In this document: in pieces, positions 51,280 through 58,890 of the stretch
Layout: each line of letters starts with the position of its first letter
Numbering within the stretch: the stretch's first letter is position 1
NCBI GenBank assembly: GCA_004555725.1
Contig: SFHC01000001.1
Location: 116,817 to 180,816 of the forward strand
Direction: 5' to 3'
From: [Eubacterium] saphenum
GTDB lineage: Bacteria > Bacillota > Clostridia > Peptostreptococcales > Anaerovoracaceae
Length of the DNA stretch: 64,000 nucleotides
Notes under the pieces: model-generated
The model's input: the letters and a program-made list of their open reading frames with translations, nothing else
Databases searched by the model: none
Told to the model about the DNA's origin: nothing
Program-made: the position numbers and the translations under genes

Positions 51280-52308
51280 CTAGGCGTTTGGATTCAGATC
51301 CTGCATGATCTCTGCTACGGTCTGCATCTGTGTGATGCGTCCGACGTTGGAACCGGTGAAGAACAGACCTTCCTCATAGTTTCCGTAGAACGCCTGGATC
51401 AGTGCGTTACTGATGCAGTACTTAGTCGTTCCCGGGTTGCAGACGCGGATGCAGTTGACGCAGTGTTTTGGGGGAACGCGCGTTCCGGACTCGACTTTCT
51501 CAATCAGCGGGGTCACGACTGCGCGGCCCGGCATGCCTACAGGACTGGTGATGATGCGTACATCCTCGTCTTCTGCGTTCAGCAGAATGTCCTTGAATTC
51601 TTGCGTGGCATCGCCTTCCGCAGAGAGGGCGAACCGTGTCCCGACCTGGACGCCTGCGACTCCAAGTGAAAGCATGCGTTTAACGTCCTCGCGGTCAAAT
51701 ACGCCTCCCGCCGCAAAAACAGGAATGCCGTCTGCGACTTTGAGTACATCACTGACATTTTCTTCCAGTGACTTCGCGGTGTGGTTCAGCAGCTCTTCTG
51801 GTTTAAATCCCAGGTGTCCGCCGGCTTTGCAGCCTTCTACGACCAGAAAGTCCGGGCGCCGGTTATGGTGGCGCTGCCAGTCTTTCATAATGATTTTTGC
51901 TGCCCGTCCGCTGGAGACAACAGGGGCGATCATTGCCGATCCCTCTGGCACATACTCTGGCAGAGAAAGCGGCAGTCCAGCTCCGGAGATGATGGCGTCG
52001 GCTCCGTATTCAGCGGCAGCTCTTGCCATTGACTCATAGTCGCTTGCGGCCGTCATGATGTTTACCGCGATCAGGCCGTTTCCTCCGGCAATCATGCGTG
52101 CTTTTTCGATCTCCTTCTTCAGCGCGCGTTTTCCGGCCTCTGTCGGATTCTTGTAAAAGTCCGGCTCACGGAACCCGATGCCTGCTGCCGCAATGACGCC
52201 CATACCGCCTTCGCGAGCAACATGACCGGCCAGATTTCCCATGGAAATGCCGATTCCCATGCCGCCCTGAATGACCGGCTGCTTCATATGTTCTAGTACG
52301 TTGTTCAT
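51280..52308 (-). CDS. fabK: FMN-dependent enoyl-ACP reductase II (FabK-like; nitronate monooxygenase family)
   Basis: 342-residue flavoprotein that is the only enoyl reductase candidate in the operon, reducing trans-2-enoyl-ACP. Seen: the NPD-like start PVIQGGMGIGIS, AVNIMTAASDYESMARAAAE, GSGLP-like ISGAGLPLSLPEY, the phosphate-binding GGHLGFKPEEL and FAAGGVFDREDVKRMLSLG. The C-terminal part has a Cys-rich stretch (HCVNCIRVCNPGTTKYC) not usual in classical FabK, so a nitronate-monooxygenase activity cannot be ruled out. ATG 52308 has GGAGGAAGG upstream. Confidence 0.82.
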   Translation of the reverse strand: MNNVLEHMKQPVIQGGMGIGISMGNLAGHVAREGGMGVIAAAGIGFREPDFYKNPTEAGKRALKKEIEKARMIAGGNGLIAVNIMTAASDYESMARAAAEYGADAIISGAGLPLSLPEYVPEGSAMIAPVVSSGRAAKIIMKDWQRHHNRRPDFLVVEGCKAGGHLGFKPEELLNHTAKSLEENVSDVLKVADGIPVFAAGGVFDREDVKRMLSLGVAGVQVGTRFALSAEGDATQEFKDILLNAEDEDVRIITSPVGMPGRAVVTPLIEKVESGTRVPPKHCVNCIRVCNPGTTKYCISNALIQAFYGNYEEGLFFTGSNVGRITQMQTVAEIMQDLNPNA

Positions 52309-52390
52309 AGTCCTTCCTCCGTGAGTCGTAAATAATTGAAGTATATACGCTGTGTGCATGTTCATAAGTTGCAGGTATTGACTTTTCCTG

Positions 52391-53320
52391 CTAAAGCTCG
52401 GTAACCATCGCGCCATATGTCAGTCCGGCGCCGAATCCGACGCAGACGATTTTCATGCCCTGTCGAAGCAGGTGCTTTTCCTGCATTTCACCGAGCGTGA
52501 TCGCAATGCTCGCTGCTGATGTGTTTCCATAGTCCGCGATATTCTTAAAGCATTTCTCCTTGTCCAGGCCGAGTTTTGCCGCTGCGCTGTCAATGATGCG
52601 CTCGTTCGCCTGATGAAAGACGAACCAGTCGATGTCTTCTTTCGACAAATCTGACTGTGCAAGGATGTCCGCTGTCGCCTCCGGCACTTTACTGACAGCG
52701 AAATGGTAGACTTCCTGTCCGACCATGGTCAGCGCCGGATCGAACCGGCTGCAGTACAGCGCGTGATCGTTAAACAGGACGCCGGAAAGGCTGTTAAAGA
52801 AGCCGGTTTCACTGTATTCTGCAACGGCAGCTCCGGCACCGTCTCCGAACAGAACGCAGGTCGTCCGGTCCTGCATATTCAGGACCTGGGAGAGGCGTTC
52901 GCTTCCGACAATCAGCACCTTGCTGCAGGTGCGTGAGAGCAGAAGCGCGTTGGCGGTGATGCAGCCGTAGATGAATCCGGAGCATGCCCCGTTCAGATCC
53001 ATGGTTAGGACGCGCTCTCTGAGCCCGAGTCTGGATGCGGCTTCATTGGCTACGGACGGGGTAGTGCGGTCCGGGGTGGCCGTGCAGACAATCAGCGCGT
53101 CGATTTCTGCAGGATCGGCGCCGGCGTTCTGAAGAGCCTGCCGCGAAGCAGAAACGGCCATGTCACAGTTGGTCAGGCCGACTGCAAAATTGCGCCGGTG
53201 AATTCCGGTTTTTCTGCAGATCCAGGCATCATTGGTGTCGACGTACTGTTTCATTCCGTCATTGGTCACCGTGACATCGCCTTTTGCTTTTCCAAATCCG
53301 GTAAACTTGAGTCCGGCCAT
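52391..53320 (-). CDS. fabH: Beta-ketoacyl-ACP synthase III
   Basis: 309-residue initiating condensing enzyme (acetyl-CoA + malonyl-ACP). Cys113 in NGACSGFIYG, His236 in FVFHQANERI and Asn266 in DYGNTSAASI form the full triad. RBS AAAGGAG; it begins 2 bp after accDA, so the genes are translationally linked. Length is at the short end of the family but no domain is missing. Confidence 0.95.
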   Translation of the reverse strand: MAGLKFTGFGKAKGDVTVTNDGMKQYVDTNDAWICRKTGIHRRNFAVGLTNCDMAVSASRQALQNAGADPAEIDALIVCTATPDRTTPSVANEAASRLGLRERVLTMDLNGACSGFIYGCITANALLLSRTCSKVLIVGSERLSQVLNMQDRTTCVLFGDGAGAAVAEYSETGFFNSLSGVLFNDHALYCSRFDPALTMVGQEVYHFAVSKVPEATADILAQSDLSKEDIDWFVFHQANERIIDSAAAKLGLDKEKCFKNIADYGNTSAASIAITLGEMQEKHLLRQGMKIVCVGFGAGLTYGAMVTEL

Positions 53321-53322
53321 GA

Positions 53323-55185
53323 TTATTCTCCTTTCTTCACCAGGTCGATTCCGGTGTTCCTGAATCTCTTGTAGCGCTGCTGGGTCAGGTCAGACGCGCG
53401 TTTTCCAAGAAGATTCTTCAGCGCATCCTGCAGGGCTTCATCGACGCCGCGGAAAACTTCATCTGGATTGTTCTGTGCGCCTCCGGCAGGTTCTGGAATA
53501 ATCCGGTCGCAGACGTGCATCTGCATAAGATCGGATGCGGTCAGTTTCATTTCTTCTGCAGCTTCCTGCCAGCGGTTCGCGTCTTTCCAGAGAATGCTTG
53601 CGAAGCCTTCCGGCGACAAGATGGAAAATACACTGTTTTCAAGCATAATGATGCGGTCGGAAGAGGCGAGTGCAAGGGCCCCGCCGGATCCGCCTTCACC
53701 GATGAATACGGCGGCAGTCGGGACCTGAAGACGGCTCATGGTCATGATGCAGGATGCGATTGCCGGCCCCTGACCGTGTTCTTCCGCTTCTTTTCCGGGG
53801 TAGGCGCCCGGTGTGTCGACAAACGTGATCACCGGACGGTGAAATTTTTCGGCTTCTTTCATCAGCCGCTCGGCCTTGCGGTAACCTTCCGGATTCGGCA
53901 TTCCAAAGCGGTATTTCAGATTTTCCTCAAGACTTCTTCCCTTCTGCTGGCCGATGACGGTTACAGGAACTCCGTGAAAGGAGGCGATACCGCCGATGAT
54001 GCTGGCGTCTTCTCCCAGACTTCTGTCACCGCGCAGTTCCAGAAAGTCGCGGAAAATGGCGTGGATATAGTCTTTTGCTGTCGGGCGGTCAGAGCGGCGC
54101 GCGATCGTAATCCGGTCTGCTGCAGAAAGACTGCGTTCAGTGGATGAATGGACGTCTGCGTTCAAATTCGGACGCGCAGCTTTTCCTGATCCAGGGATGT
54201 CTGACGTGTCCGTGGCTTTTGGCACTGCTTTTTCATACGAAGTCTGTGTATGCTGTATACTTGGTTTTACTTCCGGATCTTCCTCAAAGAGAGGAGTGTC
54301 CCGCATGGTCATGTTTTTCCTGGTTTTTCCATCATGAAGCCGCAGGATCTGCATCAGTTCCATGCGCATATCGCAGCGGTCGATGACGGCATCTGTAAAG
54401 CCGTGTTCTTCCTGAAACTCCGCGCGCTGAAATCCTTCCGGCAGTTTCTCTCCGATGGTGTTTTCGATGACGCGCGGCCCGGCAAACCCGATCAGCGCGC
54501 CCGGTTCTGCGAGCTGAATATCCGCGAGGGCGGCAAAGCTGGCCCAGACGCCTCCTGTTGTCGGATGGGTCAGTACAGATACGTACAGCAGTCCGGCTTC
54601 CTTGTGTTTTGCGATGGCGGCGCTGGTTTTGGTCATCTGCAGAAGGGAGAGCATGCCTTCCTGCATTCTGGCGCCGCCGGAGCAGCAGAAGATGATCAGA
54701 GGCAGCTTTTTCCTGGTCGCGTATTCGGCAGCGCGGGTGATTTTTTCACCGACAGCCATGCCCATGCTTCCCATCATGAAATAACTGTCCATCACGGAGA
54801 GAACAGTTTTGATTCCTCCGATCCGGCAGGTTCCGGTCAGAACAGCATCTTTCAGATGGGTTTTGCTTTGCATTTCTTCCAGTTTTTCCTTATAGCCGGG
54901 AAAGTGCAGGGGATCAGCTGCAGCAAGACTTCGATTCAGTTCGCGGAACGTGCCGGAATCTGCTGTAAACGCAATTCTTGTCGCCGCAGAAAGCCGGGCG
55001 TACCGTCCGCAGTTTGGGCAGACATACAGGTTTTCACGCAGCTCTGCCCGGGTGTATTCCTTTCCGCATTTTCTGCAGGGGAGAAGTTCGTAATCTTTTT
55101 CAATCTCCTCGTCAGAGCGGGTTGACCGGACAAGGTGCTGTATGGTTTTAATAATCGTTTTTCTCTGTGTAAATGGATTTTCCAT
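53323..55185 (-). CDS. accDA: Acetyl-CoA carboxylase carboxyltransferase, fused beta-alpha subunits (AccD-AccA)
   Basis: 620-residue fusion of the two carboxyltransferase chains that pass CO2 from biotin to acetyl-CoA. Residues 1-290 are AccD: zinc ribbon CRKCGKEY...CPNCGRYAR and the crotonase-fold GGARMQEGMLSLLQMTK; a 60-residue low-similarity linker follows (about 300-360). Residues 360-620 are AccA: TPGAYPGKEAEEHGQGPAIA and IGEGGSGGALALASSDRI. Separate genes are the rule in most bacteria; fused accDA genes exist in several Firmicutes. RBS GGGAGG. Confidence 0.94.
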   Translation of the reverse strand: MENPFTQRKTIIKTIQHLVRSTRSDEEIEKDYELLPCRKCGKEYTRAELRENLYVCPNCGRYARLSAATRIAFTADSGTFRELNRSLAAADPLHFPGYKEKLEEMQSKTHLKDAVLTGTCRIGGIKTVLSVMDSYFMMGSMGMAVGEKITRAAEYATRKKLPLIIFCCSGGARMQEGMLSLLQMTKTSAAIAKHKEAGLLYVSVLTHPTTGGVWASFAALADIQLAEPGALIGFAGPRVIENTIGEKLPEGFQRAEFQEEHGFTDAVIDRCDMRMELMQILRLHDGKTRKNMTMRDTPLFEEDPEVKPSIQHTQTSYEKAVPKATDTSDIPGSGKAARPNLNADVHSSTERSLSAADRITIARRSDRPTAKDYIHAIFRDFLELRGDRSLGEDASIIGGIASFHGVPVTVIGQQKGRSLEENLKYRFGMPNPEGYRKAERLMKEAEKFHRPVITFVDTPGAYPGKEAEEHGQGPAIASCIMTMSRLQVPTAAVFIGEGGSGGALALASSDRIIMLENSVFSILSPEGFASILWKDANRWQEAAEEMKLTASDLMQMHVCDRIIPEPAGGAQNNPDEVFRGVDEALQDALKNLLGKRASDLTQQRYKRFRNTGIDLVKKGE

Positions 55186-55248
55186 AAGTACAGCCTCCCT
55201 GCTGCATGATTTGCGTTTCTGCCGGATATCGGCTGACCGGCCTGTTCA

Positions 55249-56694
55249 TTACGCCTGATTTGCGGAAGCCGAGGCGGTCTTATCCTGTTCATCAGGATGC
55301 CTGGAAGATTCTGCTTCCGCGATTGTCCCGGCAGTGTTCAGTGTGCGGATCAGAGACGGAAGTTCTTCATCTGCAAAACCAGTGGTATAGGAACCGCGCA
55401 GAAATTTTCTGTCATAGAGAATCAGCTGCTGAATGTCCAGCGTTGTCGGAATGCCGCGGATGATCGTCTCTGCAAGTGCTCTGCGCATTCGGCGTACAGC
55501 CTGTACACGCGTATCTGCGCAGACGATAATCTTGGCGGCAAGCGAATCGTACCACGGGGAAACTTCCGCTCCGCTGAACAGCGCGCTTTCTACGCGGACA
55601 CCGCATCCTCCCGGGAAATGCACAAAATCCGCTTTCCCAGGAGCCGGCGAAAACCCATTTGCGGCATCTTCAGCGCAGATCCTGCACTCGATCGCGTGTC
55701 CCTGAATATGAATGTCTTCTTGCCTTATGTTCAGCGGAGCTCCAGACGCGATGCGCAGCTGCTGCAGAACGATGTTGACACCGGTCACCATCTCCGTGAC
55801 CGGGTGTTCGACCTGGATTCTCGTGTTCATTTCAATGAAATAGAAATTCCCGTCATGATCCATCACGAACTCTACGGTTCCTGCGCTCTCATAGCTGCAT
55901 ACTTCTGCAGCTTTGACTGCCGCCGCATACAGCCGTTCCCGCACATCCTGCGCCAGACCAAAACAAGGCGCTTCTTCTAGCATTTTCTGATTCCGCCTCT
56001 GAATGGAACAGTTTCGCTCTCCGAGATGCACGATATTTCCAAACTGGTCTGCAAGGATCTGCACCTCGATATGACGCGGGTTGAGAATTAGTTTTTCAAT
56101 GTAGACGGTTCCATCGCCAAATGCTGCTTTTGCTTCCATCGACGCCGCCTGCAGCGCTTCTGGAAATTCCTCCGGGCTGTTGGCTCTGCGCATGCCGCGT
56201 CCGCCGCCTCCTGCCGAGGCCTTGATCAGAACCGGAAAACCGATTTTTTCGGCGATCTGCTGCGCTTCTTCAAGAGAAGAAACCGGCCCGTCTGATCCCG
56301 GAACGACCGGAACGCCCGCAGTCTTCATCATCTCCCGCGCTTTTGCCTTATCGCCCATGTCCGCAATGACAGAGGAAGAAGGACCGATAAACTTTAGTCC
56401 ATTTTCCTCGCACATCCTGGCGAACGACGGATTTTCCGACAGAAAGCCGAATCCCGGGTGGATGGCGTCACATCCGGTCAGCAGTGCTGCTGTGATGATT
56501 CTTTCCTTGTCCAGGTAACTTTTTGCCGGAGCGGCAGGACCGATGCAGACTGCCTGATCCGCGATCATGACCGGAAGTGAATCCCGGTCCGCCTCAGAAT
56601 AAGCGATAACCGTTTTTATTCCATTGTCCATACATTCCCGGATCACCCGGAGAGCAATTTCTCCGCGGTTTGCAATCAATACCTTCTTCAGCAT
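55249..56694 (-). CDS. accC: Acetyl-CoA carboxylase biotin carboxylase subunit
   Basis: 481-residue ATP-grasp enzyme carboxylating AccB-bound biotin. Starts MLKKVLIANRGEIALRVIRE; ATP-grasp loop KASAGGGGRGMRRANSPEE near 158, HIEVQILAD, the Cys-bearing ERNCSIQRRNQKMLEEAPC and FIEMNTRIQVEHPVTEMVTG near 283 are all intact. About 30 residues longer than E. coli AccC owing to a low-complexity C-terminal tail. Its start lies inside the last codons of accB (7-bp overlap). Confidence 0.96.
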   Translation of the reverse strand: MLKKVLIANRGEIALRVIRECMDNGIKTVIAYSEADRDSLPVMIADQAVCIGPAAPAKSYLDKERIITAALLTGCDAIHPGFGFLSENPSFARMCEENGLKFIGPSSSVIADMGDKAKAREMMKTAGVPVVPGSDGPVSSLEEAQQIAEKIGFPVLIKASAGGGGRGMRRANSPEEFPEALQAASMEAKAAFGDGTVYIEKLILNPRHIEVQILADQFGNIVHLGERNCSIQRRNQKMLEEAPCFGLAQDVRERLYAAAVKAAEVCSYESAGTVEFVMDHDGNFYFIEMNTRIQVEHPVTEMVTGVNIVLQQLRIASGAPLNIRQEDIHIQGHAIECRICAEDAANGFSPAPGKADFVHFPGGCGVRVESALFSGAEVSPWYDSLAAKIIVCADTRVQAVRRMRRALAETIIRGIPTTLDIQQLILYDRKFLRGSYTTGFADEELPSLIRTLNTAGTIAEAESSRHPDEQDKTASASANQA

Positions 56695-57116
56695 TTTTCA
56701 ACCTCAAACAATACCTGATGAAATTCTGCCATTTCTCCGTTTTCGACACATATCTTCCGAATCTTCAGGTTATATGGTGCCTTCAGTTCATTCATCGATT
56801 TCATCGCTTCAATGATGCAGAGGACATCCCCCTTGTGAACTTCCTGGCCTTCGCGGACAAAAGGTTCCGCGCCAGGGGATGACGCGCTGTAAAATACGCC
56901 GACCAAAGGGCACTGGATGGTTTCAGATTCAGAAGAAGCATTCTTATTGTCTCCGCTGTTAGTGGTTACCGTATTTCTGCTCGCGGAAGCTGTATTCTGC
57001 AGATCAGACCTGCGTTTTAATGAAAGCCGGATGCCCGGCATCTCAACTTTCAGAGATTCCAGATCCGACTGTTTGAAATCCTCGAGAATTTCGGTGAATA
57101 TTTCCATGCTTTCCAT
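56688..57116 (-). CDS. accB: Acetyl-CoA carboxylase biotin carboxyl carrier protein
   Basis: 142-residue BCCP. N-terminal part (1-40) for complex assembly, a Ser/Asn/Thr linker (41-65) and the C-terminal biotinyl domain with the biotin Lys106 in IIEAMKSMNELKAP. The usual AMKMM is AMKSM here, a small change next to the modified Lys. ATG 57116 was chosen (TGAGGCAG upstream); the open frame begins 16 codons earlier. It is 16 bp after acpP and overlaps accC. Confidence 0.93.
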   Translation of the reverse strand: MESMEIFTEILEDFKQSDLESLKVEMPGIRLSLKRRSDLQNTASASRNTVTTNSGDNKNASSESETIQCPLVGVFYSASSPGAEPFVREGQEVHKGDVLCIIEAMKSMNELKAPYNLKIRKICVENGEMAEFHQVLFEVEKC

Positions 57117-57132
57117 TGTTTTCTGCCTCAGA

Positions 57133-57363
57133 TTATTTCTTGAGCTTGTCGACCAGCTTGACAATATCGCTGACTTTCTTCAAATCTGGAAGTTCATCGT
57201 CTGGAATCTTAATGTCAAATTCCTCTTCCAGGGCCATGGAAAGTTCTACGGCATCCAGGGAATCGATTCCCAGATCCTCATCCAGTCTGGATTCCAGGTC
57301 AATCTTGTCTGCTTCAACGCTCAGTGTGTCTACCATTACCTCTTTGATTTTATCGAATGTCAT
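57133..57363 (-). CDS. acpP: Acyl carrier protein
   Basis: 76-residue acidic four-helix carrier protein. The phosphopantetheine serine is Ser35 in DLGIDSLDAVEL. It is the first gene of the fatty-acid operon; accB follows after 16 bp. ATG 57363 has AAAGGAG 8 nt upstream, and codons further upstream in the open frame are not ACP-like. fabD, fabG and fabZ, normally found in such operons, are missing from the window. Confidence 0.96.
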   Translation of the reverse strand: MTFDKIKEVMVDTLSVEADKIDLESRLDEDLGIDSLDAVELSMALEEEFDIKIPDDELPDLKKVSDIVKLVDKLKK

Positions 57364-57435
57364 TGTTTTTCTCCTTTTACTGCCACCTGATGTGTGAACC
57401 TTCAGGACAGATCCGCGCACGCATGCTTAAAAAAT

Positions 57436-57475
57436 CTTATTTAAAATTTATTATTTAAAATAATTTAAATAACGA
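57436..57475. promoter_or_regulatory. AT-palindromic operator-like array downstream of the acpP promoter
   Basis: Contains ATTTAAAATAATTTAAAT (57453-57470, a perfect inverted repeat) and adjoining ATTTAAAATTTA (57439-57450). It lies between the -10 box and the acpP leader, a repressor position. FabT-type MarR operators are AT-rich inverted repeats of this kind, but the consensus match is not exact. Confidence 0.5.
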
Positions 57476-57479
57476 GGTG

Positions 57480-57509
57480 AGTATAACACTGGAGGCCGTG
57501 TGTTGTCAA
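57480..57509 (-). promoter_or_regulatory. acpP operon promoter
   Basis: Minus strand TTGACA (57504-57509), 18 bp, TATACT (57480-57485). Confidence 0.75.
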
Positions 57510-57628
57510 ATAGAATTTAAATGCGGCTTTTTGTGATATGATATAGAGTAAGCAGAAATGCCGGAGATGCAGATAACGGAAGCAGACAAATGGCATTTTC
57601 AAGAAGATTAACAGGAGGTTTTCATTCA

Positions 57629-58384
57629 ATGAGCAGGGATTTTGATTCTGCGCAGCAGGGAATGGCTGCATATATTAAACAGATGGACCAGACGGACAGA
57701 AATACGGATCCAGAGGCACAAAAATACAGTGCGTGGGACGATGACGCGGAAAGCGGCACCGGACGTGGCGGCAGTGTCTGTGATCCAGAGGACGCGCAGT
57801 ACAGGGAGGCGAAGTCGTCTGTGCAGGACTGGCAGAGCCAGCTGTCCGGCATCCAGGCCGGCGACCTTGACCCGTCGGATTTTGACCGTGAAGGGGAAGA
57901 GATGCTGCGCTTACTCCGCGCGTCAATGAAGAATAAAGCTGAGAAGATGGATGAAGCCGCCCGAGAAGAGTTTCTGGACGGCCTGACGGAAAGTGAAAAG
58001 GATATGCTGGAAGCGGCCCCGCACGCAGTGATTTCCGGATGGGAGACCCCGGAACTCTACCATCTTCACCTGTCGGAGCGATATTATCAGCTATATCAGC
58101 AGGAGAAACAGGAGAACGACCGCAGCCGCTGGCTTCTGCTGATGTCGGCCTGCTATTTGCAGCTTGCGGGCCAGTATGCCAGCGATTACGACCGGTTCCA
58201 GCGCGCGTTTGAGGTGAATTCCAAACTCGGGCCGTTCTGGTCCTCCCAGATTGCGGACATTGAAGAGGAAAGCGAGATTTTTCCGATGATCCGCGAGACC
58301 AATGAGATCGTCAGCCTGTATGGGGAGCTGACAGGTTCGGATCCGACAAAAGATGACCGGCAGCCGTCAGGTGCTGAACAGTAA
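57629..58384 (+). CDS. Hypothetical protein divergent from the fatty-acid operon
   Basis: 251-residue soluble, acidic, mostly helical protein. Residues 1-85 are polar and Asp/Ser-rich, 85-215 are helices with many aromatic residues (PELYHLHLSERYYQLYQQEK, RWLLLMSACYLQLAGQYASD), and the tail is polar. No known family, signal or membrane segment. ATG 57629 has AGGAGG 10 nt upstream. It shares its promoter region with acpP, where another ATTTAAAT box lies (57515-57522), so it could be co-regulated. Function unknown. Confidence 0.75.
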   Translation: MSRDFDSAQQGMAAYIKQMDQTDRNTDPEAQKYSAWDDDAESGTGRGGSVCDPEDAQYREAKSSVQDWQSQLSGIQAGDLDPSDFDREGEEMLRLLRASMKNKAEKMDEAAREEFLDGLTESEKDMLEAAPHAVISGWETPELYHLHLSERYYQLYQQEKQENDRSRWLLLMSACYLQLAGQYASDYDRFQRAFEVNSKLGPFWSSQIADIEEESEIFPMIRETNEIVSLYGELTGSDPTKDDRQPSGAEQ

Positions 58385-58890
58385 TACCAGAACCGAACAG
58401 GGAATTGTCGAATGAAGCAGTAAATTATTGGGAACAATGCGGTAACGGCTTCCCTGCAATCGCACTTTCATGATTTCTGTTATCAAATTACCAGAAACTG
58501 AAGATTTCGGAACACAAAAAAGGACTTTTGTTCGATTGCGCACAACTCTGTTCTTTGTCTGGGAGAAAAACAGGGCAGAATTACGAAGAAACGCACGGAT
58601 GTTGCATATGAATAAGAACAATATCCGTGCGTTTCTCTATTCACCAGTTTCCCTCAGTGCATTGTGTATCGATATACGTACAAATCAGCATGAAAGTATT
58701 GTTGCCGCATCGGTAAGAACCGGTATTGTGTTCCGAAATCGCAATTATTCTACATTATTGTAACAGAAAAAACTAAAGTCCCTTCGTGTGTTCTCTTTTG
58801 ACGAAAATCACGGAAAACAGAACACACAGTTGAGTAAATAATAGCGTTTCTTTAAAGTTCTGATAGCGTTACATCAAAGCTCTGATAACG
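58385..58890. other. 505-bp gap holding the second dispersed cassette
   Basis: No gene. Most of it is the repeat cassette at 58470-58829; a short direct repeat GTTACATCA at 58868-58877 and 58889-58897 region leads into the membrane protein end. Confidence 0.55.
58470..58829 (-). repeat. Dispersed non-coding cassette, copy 2 (MITE-like)
   Basis: Bounded by imperfect inverted repeats GAACACAAAAAAGGACTTT (58510-58528) and AAAGTCCCTTCGTGTGTTC (58775-58793). The left side shares TTTTGTTCGATTGCGCACAA with the right end of copy 1, and the right side shares TGTTCCG-AATCG and AACAGAAAAA with the left end, so it is the same element reversed. The centre holds a perfect 14-bp hairpin (58587-58600 with 58623-58636) unrelated in sequence to that of copy 1. 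Confidence 0.7.
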
